Assembly: GCF_027530345.1 (NCBI RefSeq)
Contig: NZ_JAPZQK010000013.1
Span: 62,001 to 126,000 of the forward strand
Reading direction: 5' to 3'
Origin: Silanimonas sp.
GTDB taxonomy: Bacteria; Pseudomonadota; Gammaproteobacteria; Xanthomonadales; Xanthomonadaceae
DNA length: 64,000 bases
In this document: positions 9,440 to 17,138 of the stretch, piece after piece
Position numbering within the stretch: position 1 is the first letter of the stretch
How the letters are laid out: each line of letters begins with the position of its first letter
Notes under the pieces: model-generated
The model's input: the letters and a program-made list of their open reading frames with translations, nothing else
What the model was told of the DNA's origin: nothing
Databases searched by the model: none
Made by a program: the position numbers and the translations under genes

Positions 9440-10051
9440 ATGGCCAAGCTGAAAAAGACGACCCGCAAGTCCCCCTCGGCCGCGGCGTCCAACGCCGACC
9501 TCCAAGCCAAGGCCGAGCAGCTCTCCCGCGGCCTTGCCGATTCGGCCCAGCAGATCTGGCTGGCCGGCGTCGGTGCGTTCCAGCGCGCCCAGCACGAAGG
9601 CTCGAAGCTGTTCGATGCCCTCGTCAAGGAAGGCTCCACGATCGAAACGGCGACCCGCAAGCTGGCCACCGGCCGCGTCGATGCGGTCCGTGACGCCGTC
9701 GAAGAGCGCGTGGGCACCGTCCGCGAGCGCGCCGTCGACACTTGGGACCGCCTCGAGAAGGTGTTCGAAGAGCGCGTGCAGCGCGCCCTGACCCGCCTCG
9801 GCGTGCCGAGCCGCGAGGACCTCGTCGAGCTCACCGAGCGCGTCGACCAGCTCACCCGCGCCCTGAAGCAGCGTGGCGCCGCTCCGGCCGCCAAGGCCCC
9901 GGCCAAGGCCGCGAAGAAGGCCGCCGCGAAGCCCGCCAAGAAGGCGGCCAAGCCGGTGAAGAAGGCGAGCACCAAGGCCGCCGCCAAGCCGGCCAAGGCC
10001 CGCAAGGCCGCGCTCGCGCCGATCGCTGCTCCCGACGCGCCGCAGGGCTGA
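9440..10051 (+). CDS. Phasin family protein with histone-H1-like tail (PhaF/PhaI type)
   Basis: 203-residue granule-associated protein. Residues about 20-130 are the phasin helical domain (QQIWLAGVGAFQRAQHEG, then amphipathic heptads); residues 135-203 are a Lys/Ala/Pro-rich tail (KAAKKAAAKPAKK repeats) as in Pseudomonas PhaF, which links granules to the nucleoid. I chose MAKLKKTT at 9440 rather than the upstream ATG because GGAAAGG lies just before it. A strong terminator follows at about 10129. No PHA synthase is in the window, so the granule may be PHA or neutral lipid. Confidence 0.9.
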   Translation: MAKLKKTTRKSPSAAASNADLQAKAEQLSRGLADSAQQIWLAGVGAFQRAQHEGSKLFDALVKEGSTIETATRKLATGRVDAVRDAVEERVGTVRERAVDTWDRLEKVFEERVQRALTRLGVPSREDLVELTERVDQLTRALKQRGAAPAAKAPAKAAKKAAAKPAKKAAKPVKKASTKAAAKPAKARKAALAPIAAPDAPQG

Positions 10052-10127
10052 ACCCGGTTTCGCCCGCCGTCCTGGGGACGTAGGCTCCCTCCCCGCACAC
10101 GGCCCCCGGATCGCGGGCACCCAAATG

Positions 10128-10157
10128 ACACGACGCCCCCGGGCGTCGTGTTTTTTT
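10128..10157 (+). terminator. Rho-independent terminator after the phasin gene
   Basis: Perfect 10-bp stem CACGACGCCC / GGGCGTCGTG with a 2-nt CC centre (so the terminal pairs open to form the loop), followed directly by TTTTTTT. Lies 78 nt after the phasin stop. Confidence 0.9.
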
Positions 10158-10206
10158 GTGCCCATCGGCGGGCTACCCTCTGCGCCTGTTCCAACTGCGG
10201 GTCCCC

Positions 10207-11199
10207 ATGTCCATCGTCGTTTCGATCCTCATCGCCGTCGCGGTCGCCATCGCGCTCGTGCTCGGCAGCCGGCTCTGGTTCGACCGCGTGCAGAAGCGGG
10301 CCCACGCGCAACGCATCGGCATCGAGGCCCTCGACGCCCGCCGCTGGCGGGAAGCCCTCGACCTGCTGGTCCAGGCGCTGGAAAAAGACGGGTACACGCA
10401 GGCCGCTGAGGTCACCGGACCGAGCGGGATGCCGCTCGCCGAGCGCCATCTTTCCCGCGGCAACAGCCGGATACTGCTGATCTACAAGCACGGCACCAGC
10501 TGCCTCATCGGCCCAGCCGCCTTGCTGGACGCCGAGCGCCGCCGCCAGGAGGCGGAGATGGACGAGGTGATCGTGGCGACCCTCGGCAGCCTCGATGGCG
10601 ACGCGCTCGCGCAGGCGGCACGGATGAAGGTGGCCTGCCTTGACGGCCCGAGCGTGTGGTCGAAAGTCCGGGACGTCCTCGACACTGCAACGCAGGAGGC
10701 CGTGGCCGCGGAGGCCGAGGCCTTGGTCGAGCGTCCGCGTCGCCTGGCCACCATCGGCGCCTCGGTGCTCGGCTTCGGCATCGTCGTGTGGGGCGGCAAT
10801 CTGGATCCGTCGTCGATCGCCTCGCTCGCCGCACCGGAGTCATCGCCGCCGATCGCGACTCCCGCACCGGCAGCCGCCGCTACCGCGGAGCCGAGCGCCA
10901 CGCCCCCGGCGGCCACCCCGGCCGCCGACACACCAACTGCCCCGCAAGCCATGGCCGCCGGCAGCGACGAGGAACGGCGTGGCGCGCTGGCCAAGGCCAT
11001 CACCGCGCTGCCGGAGGTCCAGCGGGCCAGCTGGTCCAGCGGCAGCACCATGATCGTCGCCCTGCGGCCCCGCATCAGCATCGACCGCGGCATGGAAGCG
11101 ACCTGTTCGCTCACCGCCGCCTATCCGTTCTTGCGGGACGTCCGCCTGCAGATGGAGACTAGTGGCGGGACCGAGGTGCGCTGGCGCCGCTGCGCCTGA
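10207..11199 (+). CDS. Membrane-anchored protein with an Mrr-like nuclease-fold domain
   Basis: 330 residues starting at the ATG after GTCCCC (10207). An N-terminal helix (VVSILIAVAVAIALVLG) anchors the protein; residues about 40-170 look like the restriction-endonuclease-like fold: RILLIYKHG resembles the beta strand that carries QCK in Mrr enzymes, and EVIVATLGSLDGDALAQAARMKVACLDG matches the following strand-helix block. The catalytic Asp-Gln/Glu-X-Lys set is not intact, so cleavage activity is doubtful. A second hydrophobic stretch (near 185) and an Ala/Pro/Thr linker precede a C-terminal domain of about 75 residues. Function unknown. Confidence 0.6.
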   Translation: MSIVVSILIAVAVAIALVLGSRLWFDRVQKRAHAQRIGIEALDARRWREALDLLVQALEKDGYTQAAEVTGPSGMPLAERHLSRGNSRILLIYKHGTSCLIGPAALLDAERRRQEAEMDEVIVATLGSLDGDALAQAARMKVACLDGPSVWSKVRDVLDTATQEAVAAEAEALVERPRRLATIGASVLGFGIVVWGGNLDPSSIASLAAPESSPPIATPAPAAAATAEPSATPPAATPAADTPTAPQAMAAGSDEERRGALAKAITALPEVQRASWSSGSTMIVALRPRISIDRGMEATCSLTAAYPFLRDVRLQMETSGGTEVRWRRCA

Positions 11200-11221
11200 G
11201 GCGCCAACGCCATCGTTGCCC

Positions 11222-11261
11222 GGAAAGCTGAAGGCCCGCTTGCGCGGGCCTTCAGCTTTCC
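11222..11261. terminator. Bidirectional stem-loop between convergent genes
   Basis: Perfect 18-bp stem GGAAAGCTGAAGGCCCGC with loop TTGC, between the stop at 11199 (+) and the stop at 11276 (-). The plus-strand exit is CGTCTTTC, a weak T tract, so intrinsic termination is plausible but stem strength dominates. Confidence 0.75.
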
Positions 11262-11275
11262 GTCTTTCGGAGCGT

Positions 11276-13264
11276 TTACCAGTGCACGCCGCGCATCAGC
11301 GCCGCGAAGGCGATCTGCTCGTTCGAGGGCTTGTCACCCTCGCGCATGCCCTTGATGCCCTTGGCCGCCGCCGAATCCGGGAACAGCTCGTAGGCGGTGT
11401 TCATCACGATCTCGTAGGCCTTCGGGGCCACCGAGTTCAGCACCGACGCGAAGATGCCCAAGCGCGTCGCGATGCGGCTGTTGCGGGTGATCACCGCATC
11501 GACGATGAGGTCAGCGGCCTCTTCCGGCGTCAGGGTCGGCACCGAATCGTACATCTTGGTCGGCGCGATCATCGGCGTCTTCACCAGCGGCATGTTGATG
11601 GTTGTGAAGGCGATGTTCTTGCCCGACAGCTCACCCTGTGCGCAGCGGCTGAACGCGTCCAACGCCGCCTTCGAAGCAACGTAGGCCGAGAAACGCGGCG
11701 AATTCGCCAGAACACCGATCGACGAGATGTTGATGATGTGGCCGCCGCGGCGCTCGATCATCGCCGGCAACACGCCCATGATCAGGCGGAGGCTGCCGAA
11801 GTAGTTCAGCTGCATCGTCCGCTCGAAATCATGGAAGCGGTCGAAGCTGAGCTCGATCGAACGGCGGATGGAGCGGCCGGCGTTGTTGATCAGGATGTCG
11901 ACCGGGCCGATCTCGGCATGCACCTTCTGGATCAGTTCGTCGCAGCTGGCGAGGTCGGTGAGGTCGGCGGTGTAGGCGAAGCACTTGCCGCCCTTGGCCT
12001 TGATCTCGTCACGGGCCTTGAAGAGCTCCTCCTCGCCGCGGGCCACGATGACGACCTTGCCGCCCGCGTCGGCGATCTTGTGGGCGGCGGCGAGACCGAT
12101 ACCCGAGGAACCGCCGGTGATGAGCACCACTTTGTTCTCGACCTTGCCGCGCAGGGAGCGATCGATGAACAAGTCCGGGTCGAGGTGGCGCTCCCAGAAG
12201 TCCCAGAGGCGCCACGCGTAGGTGTCCAGCTTCGGCACGGTGATGCCGCTGCCCTTGAGCGCACGCTCCACTTCGCGGGTGTCGAAGCGCGTCGGGTACG
12301 TGATGTAGCCCAGTGCCTCGCGCGGGATCTTCAGGTCCTTCAGGACGGCCTTCGAGAAGCGCTGCACCGGCGGCAGGTTCTTGATGGCGCTGCGGATGTA
12401 GCCCGGCACCACGGCGAACATGCGCGCATCGATGCGCATGCTCATTTCCGGCGCGTGGGCGGCGCGGGCAAAGGTGTTCATCACCTCGCCGATGCGCTCC
12501 GGATCCGGATCCACCAGGTGGAAGCACTTGCCGTCGAGGCCACGCTTGTGGGCGATGTGGTCCATCGCGTCCACCACGAAATCGACCGGCACGAGGTTGA
12601 TCTTGCCGCCCTCGATGCCGATGGCCGGCATCCACTGCGGCATCGTCTGCCGCATCTTCTTGATCAGCGAGAACAGGTAGTACGGGCCGTCGATCTTGTC
12701 GATCTCGCCCGTCTTGCTGTGGCCGATGACGACGCCTGGACGGTAGATGCGGTACGGCACTGGGCAGGACGTGCGCACCAGCCCTTCCGAATCGTGCTTG
12801 GTGCGGAAATACGGGTCGTTCAGGCCTTCGGCCTCGTCGAACATGTCCTCGCGGAACACGCCCGGGTACAGGCCCGCCGCGGCGATCGAACTGGTGTGGT
12901 GGAAGCACACGGCCTTGACCGCGCCGGCGAACTCCATCGCGTGCGTGGTGCCCTCGACGTTCGCAATACGCTGCGATTCGGCGTCGGCGGTGAGATCGTA
13001 GATCGCCGCCAGGTGGAAGACGTGCTTCACCTTGCCCGTCAGCGCCTTCAGCTGCGCAGCCGTGAGGCCAAGTTTCGCCTTGGCGAGATCACCGACGACG
13101 GGGAGCACCCGCTTACGGTCCCAGCCCATCTTCGCGGCGGTCTCGTCGAACTTCTTCTGCGAGCCCTTACGGACGAGAACGTGGATCTGCCCCTTGCGCG
13201 CCAGCAGTTTGCTGACCAGGAACCGACCGATGAAGCCGGTGCCGCCGGTCACGAAATACGTCAT
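11276..13264 (-). CDS. Two-domain fatty acyl-CoA reductase (SDR family)
   Basis: 662 residues, the size of the Marinobacter-type fatty acyl-CoA reductase that makes fatty alcohols from acyl-CoA. N-terminal extended-SDR domain: TGGTGFIGRFLV at residue 6 and YFRTK as the YxxxK pair (about 150). C-terminal classical SDR: VLITGGSSGIG near 380 and YVASKAAL near 530. Both Rossmann domains keep their cofactor and YxxxK motifs. The start MTYFVTGG has a good GGAGAGGG upstream; the 187-codon upstream extension in the track crosses the divergent acyl-CoA-binding-protein gene and is spurious. Neighbours (ACBP, phasins) support a role in wax ester or storage lipid formation. Confidence 0.88.
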   Translation of the reverse strand: MTYFVTGGTGFIGRFLVSKLLARKGQIHVLVRKGSQKKFDETAAKMGWDRKRVLPVVGDLAKAKLGLTAAQLKALTGKVKHVFHLAAIYDLTADAESQRIANVEGTTHAMEFAGAVKAVCFHHTSSIAAAGLYPGVFREDMFDEAEGLNDPYFRTKHDSEGLVRTSCPVPYRIYRPGVVIGHSKTGEIDKIDGPYYLFSLIKKMRQTMPQWMPAIGIEGGKINLVPVDFVVDAMDHIAHKRGLDGKCFHLVDPDPERIGEVMNTFARAAHAPEMSMRIDARMFAVVPGYIRSAIKNLPPVQRFSKAVLKDLKIPREALGYITYPTRFDTREVERALKGSGITVPKLDTYAWRLWDFWERHLDPDLFIDRSLRGKVENKVVLITGGSSGIGLAAAHKIADAGGKVVIVARGEEELFKARDEIKAKGGKCFAYTADLTDLASCDELIQKVHAEIGPVDILINNAGRSIRRSIELSFDRFHDFERTMQLNYFGSLRLIMGVLPAMIERRGGHIINISSIGVLANSPRFSAYVASKAALDAFSRCAQGELSGKNIAFTTINMPLVKTPMIAPTKMYDSVPTLTPEEAADLIVDAVITRNSRIATRLGIFASVLNSVAPKAYEIVMNTAYELFPDSAAAKGIKGMREGDKPSNEQIAFAALMRGVHW

Positions 13265-13426
13265 GTCACCCTCTCCCAGGAACGACCATGGACCAAGTCC
13301 CGCAGGCGTGCGGGATGCCCGGTTACGTTGCCAGAGGCGCGCGGAAACGACAAACGGCACGGGTGCGTTGACCGGCCCGGGGGGGCGTGCTATCTCAGCG
13401 TTCGCTGTCAGCCCCGGATCGCCGCA

Positions 13427-13684
13427 ATGCCCGACCTCAAGACCCAGTTCGAACAGGCCAAGGACGCCGTGATGGCCCTGGCCGAGCGTCCCGACAACGA
13501 CACGTTGCTGCGCCTCTACGCCCTCTACAAGCAGGGCTCCGAGGGCGACGTCAACGGCGCGCGGCCCGGCTTCTTCGATTTCGTTGGCAACGCCAAGTAC
13601 GAGGCCTGGGAGAAGCTCAAGGGCACGAAGCAGGACGACGCGATGAAGAAGTATGTCGACCTCGTGAAGAAGCTGACGGCCTGA
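13427..13684 (+). CDS. Acyl-CoA-binding protein
   Basis: An 85-residue four-helix ACBP: MPDLKTQFEQAKDAV, then LYALYKQGSEGDVNGARPG and KYEAWEKLKGTKQDDAMKKYV, which contain the conserved Tyr/Lys ligands for the CoA moiety. It carries long-chain acyl-CoA in the cytoplasm. It is divergent from the fatty acyl-CoA reductase (162-nt gap), an enzyme that uses exactly this ligand, and is followed 22 nt later by a TetR regulator in the same direction. Bacterial ACBPs are uncommon but known in this group. Confidence 0.93.
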   Translation: MPDLKTQFEQAKDAVMALAERPDNDTLLRLYALYKQGSEGDVNGARPGFFDFVGNAKYEAWEKLKGTKQDDAMKKYVDLVKKLTA

Positions 13685-13706
13685 CGGCCGGCCCGCGACC
13701 ATCCCG

Positions 13707-14333
13707 ATGGCTCCCCAGACCCGGCAACGGATCCTCGACTGCGCCTTGGCGATGTTCAACGCCCAGGGCGAGCCGAACGTGACCACGAACCACATCGCCG
13801 ACGAGCTGGAGATCAGCCCGGGCAACCTGTATTACCACTTCCGCAACAAGGACGACATCATCGAGCAGCTGTTCGGGCGCTTCGAGGAGCGCATCGGCGA
13901 AGCGATGACCGTCCCGGAAGGCCGCCTGCCGGGCCTGGAGGACATCTGGTTGCAGATGCACCTCGTCTTCGAGTGCATCTGGGACAACCGTTTCCTGTAC
14001 CGCGACCTTGTCGACATCCTGAGCCGCAACCGCCGGCTGCGGATGCGTTTCGCGCGCATCCTCAAGCGCGCCACGGAAAACGCCAGTTCGGTGATCCGTG
14101 GCCTGTCCCAGGCGGGGATCCTGCGCGCCTCGGCGGCGGAGATGGACGCGCTGGCGACCAACATCCTGCTGGTCGCCACCTTCTGGCTGAACTACGGCGC
14201 CGCGCGCGGCGACCAGGACGAGGCGAAATCCATCCGCCAGGGCATCGTGCAGATGATGATGCTGATCTCGCCCTTCCTGCGCGATGCCGAGCGTGTCCAC
14301 CTGAACACGCTCAGCCAGGCTTACCAGGACTGA
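13707..14333 (+). CDS. TetR family transcriptional regulator
   Basis: 208 residues. N-terminal helix-turn-helix: RQRILDCALAMFNAQG, then VTTNHIADELEISPGNLYYHFRNKDDI, a canonical TetR DNA-binding domain (residues about 5-55). The C-terminal ligand domain contains LYRDLVDILSRNRRLRMRF and is rich in hydrophobic helices. It directly follows the ACBP gene, so it may sense an acyl-CoA or fatty acid and control the divergent acbp/fatty acyl-CoA reductase pair; this is inferred from position only. It is convergent with the next gene, 4 nt apart. Confidence 0.92.
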   Translation: MAPQTRQRILDCALAMFNAQGEPNVTTNHIADELEISPGNLYYHFRNKDDIIEQLFGRFEERIGEAMTVPEGRLPGLEDIWLQMHLVFECIWDNRFLYRDLVDILSRNRRLRMRFARILKRATENASSVIRGLSQAGILRASAAEMDALATNILLVATFWLNYGAARGDQDEAKSIRQGIVQMMMLISPFLRDAERVHLNTLSQAYQD

Positions 14334-14337
14334 CGCT

Positions 14338-14799
14338 TCAGGCCCGGCGACGGGCCTTCACCGCCTTCTTAGCGACCGGGCGCTTCACCGCGGCCTTGGC
14401 GGCGCGCTTGGCCGGGGCCTTGGCGACGATCTTCGGCAGGCCGACGCGGGTGAGCAGCGGGTTCAGGCGCTTGGCGGCTTCGGCCACGCCCTGGACGCGG
14501 GCCGCGTCGATCTGGGCGCCGAGCTTGTCGGCCTCGCGCTTCAGCGGGGCAATGCGCGAACGGGCGGACTTGGCGAGCTTCTTCACTTCGCTGCGCGCGG
14601 TGTCGACCGCGGCATCGGCGCCGGCGCGAAGGCGCTGCGGCACTTCCGCGACATCGGACGCGAGGCGCTCGGCCTGGCGACCGGCCAGCACGGCGACGCC
14701 GAGGCTGGCGAGGAAGACCGTACGCGGATTGACCGGCGCGGCGACGGCGCGGGGACGCGCGGTGCGACGGGTGCGGGTGCGGGAGGACGAACGTGCCAT
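14338..14799 (-). CDS. Alanine/lysine/arginine-rich phasin-like protein
   Basis: 153 residues starting MARSSSRTRTRRT. A basic N-terminus, a hydrophobic segment (FLASLGVAVLAGRQAERLA), an amphipathic helical middle (AEVPQRLRAGADAAVDTARSE) and a Lys/Ala/Arg-rich tail (KAPAKRAAKAAVKRP...) resemble the organisation of the phasin at 9440, though sequence similarity is low. The longer start in the track (MSASPEK...) lies in the leader of the divergent gene. May be granule- or nucleoid-associated; function unproven. Confidence 0.6.
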   Translation of the reverse strand: MARSSSRTRTRRTARPRAVAAPVNPRTVFLASLGVAVLAGRQAERLASDVAEVPQRLRAGADAAVDTARSEVKKLAKSARSRIAPLKREADKLGAQIDAARVQGVAEAAKRLNPLLTRVGLPKIVAKAPAKRAAKAAVKRPVAKKAVKARRRA

Positions 14800-14926
14800 G
14801 GGACCACCGTTGGATTCGCGCCGGAATGGCGTCGGCGCGAGTTTTGGTTCGCGGCGCAGAGCTTTCACACTAGACGCGAGCGAAATATCGCCGCAGTCTG
14901 CGCGCTGGATCGAGGAGACCCCAACG

Positions 14927-15787
14927 ATGGCGACGAAGAAGAAGTCCGGCTGGGCCACCCTGCCCGCCAAGGCCCCGAAATTCGACTTCTCGGGCGATGC
15001 GCTCAAGAAAGCCTGGAAAGACCTGCATGCCGGCGACGCCGAGCCCTATCCGGACGCGAAGCGCGCCGCGGCACTGCTGAAGGCAGCGGGCAAGGCGGCG
15101 CCAAAGGATCTGGACGCCGATGGCGTCGCCACGCAGCTGCAGGACGGCTGGCGGGCGTTCCACGAAGGCCGTTTCGAGGCTGCCCACGAGGCGGGCCGCG
15201 CGCTCGGCGTGCTCGGCGCCTCGTTGGCGACGAAGGCGCTGGGCATCCACGCGGCCTACCTCGTCAATGACGATGCCGAACGCCTGCAGCGCTTCGAGTT
15301 CGTCACGGCCATCGCCGAGCAGGCCATCGATGCCCTGCCCGGTGAGGCGAACAGCCACTACCGGCGCGCCTTCGGGCTGGGCCGCTACAGTCAGGGCATC
15401 AGCATCGTGAAGGCGCTGAAGCAGGGGCTGGCCGGCAAGGTGCGCGAAAGCCTCGACAAGACCTTGGCCATTGAACCGGACCATGCCGAGGCGCGCCTCG
15501 CGATGGCCGTGTATCACGCCGAGGTCGTTTCGAAGGTGGGCGGGCTGATCGGCGGCATGACCTACGGCGCGAAGGCGTCGGAAGCCGAAAAACACCTCGC
15601 TGCCGCGCTCAAGCTGATGCCGAAGTCGCCGGTGGCGCACCTCGAGCAAGGCAATGTCGCCCTGCTGCTGAATGGTGCCAAGGGCGAGGATGCCGCCGCC
15701 GCCGCGTACGAAAAAGCCGCAGGATTGAAGCCGCGCGACGCGATGGAGTGGCTCGACGCGCGGCACGCGGCGAGCCAGATCGAGTAA
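14927..15787 (+). CDS. Hypothetical TPR-like protein
   Basis: 286 residues beginning MATKKKSGWATLPAKAP after GAGGAGACC. Alanine-rich helical hairpins with TPR-like periodicity (WRAFHEGRFEAAHEAGRALGVLG; LDKTLAIEPDHAEARLAMAVYHAE; LEQGNVALLLNGAKGEDAAAAAYEKAAGL) extend across the protein, with no signal peptide or membrane helix. The ORF in the track is extended upstream through the antisense strand of the previous gene. It is divergent from the phasin-like gene. Similar proteins are annotated as hypothetical; a scaffold role is the most that can be said. Confidence 0.75.
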   Translation: MATKKKSGWATLPAKAPKFDFSGDALKKAWKDLHAGDAEPYPDAKRAAALLKAAGKAAPKDLDADGVATQLQDGWRAFHEGRFEAAHEAGRALGVLGASLATKALGIHAAYLVNDDAERLQRFEFVTAIAEQAIDALPGEANSHYRRAFGLGRYSQGISIVKALKQGLAGKVRESLDKTLAIEPDHAEARLAMAVYHAEVVSKVGGLIGGMTYGAKASEAEKHLAAALKLMPKSPVAHLEQGNVALLLNGAKGEDAAAAAYEKAAGLKPRDAMEWLDARHAASQIE

Positions 15788-15790
15788 GCC

Positions 15791-17107
15791 TCAGGGTGCG
15801 GGGCAGCTCAGCGTCTTCGCACGCTGGAACAGGTCCGGCGGCAGCTGGACCATATAGGCGTCAACGTCCTGGTCGCTGGTGCTGCCCCAGTTCGAAGTGA
15901 ACAGCACGCGGGTGAAATCACGGTTGACGCTTGCATGCGGCTCGGTCCAGTAGCCATTGGCGCGGCTCTGGTGGTGCGCGAGCTGGATGATCGTCGGGCT
16001 GGCCCGGAGCTCCACGGCCATGATGCGTTCGTGCAGCCACCGCTCGGGACCGCTGTAGGCATAGGTCGACAGCAGCATCCAGCCCGGCACATTGAAGTTC
16101 TTCGCCGACACGTGATACGCCGTTCCACTGCCGTCGAGGTAGGTCCGGAACAGCGCCGTGCGCACCCCCGTATCGAGGTTGACCATGACGAGATCGCCGG
16201 CATTGCTCTGGTAGTCGACGAAAACGAAGATGTCCTCGCCGGTCGGGCTCAACCCAAGGTCGGAATGCTCGGACGTTGCGTGCAACTGCCGTGAGCTGGT
16301 GAAGGTTCGATTCCAGGCCACCGTGCCGCCCATGCCATTGAGACTGCTCACGACGCAGTGCCGGCCGCTGGCGGACATGCTGATGTGGTCGGGGCGCGCG
16401 GTCATCGCACGCGTGCCGACGACCGTCTGCGTCTGCAGGTCGTAGGTGAACACGCCGAGGATGCCGAAATTCGCGTTCTCCGCATGGAAACACCAGTAGC
16501 GAGCGTCTGCAGAGGGGCTACCTTCCGATCTCGTCCAGACGCGCGCCACGCCAGCCCAAGGCAGCTTGCCGGTGAAATCGGCCGCCAACGTCGTGACATT
16601 GGTATTGACGTCCAGCACGGACATCCGCATGCCGCCATTGGTCGGCAGGTAGTAGAGCCGATTGGGATCGGTGGGATGCCACTGCGGCTCGGCGTCGCCT
16701 GCCGGCCCGTTCAGAACGCGAACGTGGGCCAGGCTGTTGGCGTCGTAGAGGTGCCACGCGCCGTCGAAGGCGTAGACGATGAATCGCGAGTTGTCGGCGT
16801 TGAAGGCTTGGCGGCGCGAGTAGTCGTTCCGCGCGAAACCGGAGGGCGGCTCCGCGGCATGGTCGGTGGCACGCACCACGCAGGTGCCGAAGAACGGATC
16901 ACGTTGTGCCACGCCTTTGGCTGGGCGTGGACTGGCCTTGAACGGCGCCATGACTTCGCCAACGACGGGCGAGTAGCTGGCGGAATAGAAATTCAGGCAC
17001 GGACCGGTCGTCGGCCCCGGGGCCGACTGCGCACCCACCGAGCACGCGCCGAGCAGCGTGGCGAAAGCGAAGAAGGGGCGAAGGAACGAGCGGGCGGAAT
17101 CGAACAT
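15791..17107 (-). CDS. Secreted beta-propeller-like protein at the end of the EPS operon
   Basis: 438 residues from the ATG at 17105-17107 with a Sec signal peptide (MFDSARSFLRPFFAFATLLGACSVGAQ). The rest reads as repeated beta-strand blades: WHLYDANSLAHVRVLNGPAG, LYYLPTNGGMRMSVLD, ARPDHISMSASGRHCVVS, SEHSDLGLSPTGEDIFVFVDY. It is a clear paralogue of the C-terminal half of the protein at 52451-54802. It follows the flippase gene by 31 nt, so it is probably the last gene of the long minus-strand operon. The role may be in polymer binding, modification or as an extracytoplasmic sensor; no catalytic residues are identified. Confidence 0.75.
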   Translation of the reverse strand: MFDSARSFLRPFFAFATLLGACSVGAQSAPGPTTGPCLNFYSASYSPVVGEVMAPFKASPRPAKGVAQRDPFFGTCVVRATDHAAEPPSGFARNDYSRRQAFNADNSRFIVYAFDGAWHLYDANSLAHVRVLNGPAGDAEPQWHPTDPNRLYYLPTNGGMRMSVLDVNTNVTTLAADFTGKLPWAGVARVWTRSEGSPSADARYWCFHAENANFGILGVFTYDLQTQTVVGTRAMTARPDHISMSASGRHCVVSSLNGMGGTVAWNRTFTSSRQLHATSEHSDLGLSPTGEDIFVFVDYQSNAGDLVMVNLDTGVRTALFRTYLDGSGTAYHVSAKNFNVPGWMLLSTYAYSGPERWLHERIMAVELRASPTIIQLAHHQSRANGYWTEPHASVNRDFTRVLFTSNWGSTSDQDVDAYMVQLPPDLFQRAKTLSCPAP

Positions 17108-17138
17108 CAGCAACGTGCTCCGATACGGGGGGATGGAC

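Noticed and set aside
11162-13684. 840-residue plus-strand ORF covering the reductase and ACBP
   Set aside because: Mostly antisense to the fatty acyl-CoA reductase; only its C-terminal 85 residues (from 13427) are the real ACBP gene.
14340-14357. Hairpin AGGCCC-GGCGAC-GGGCCT between the convergent TetR and phasin-like genes as a terminator
   Set aside because: It lies in the 3' end of the phasin-like gene and has no T tract.
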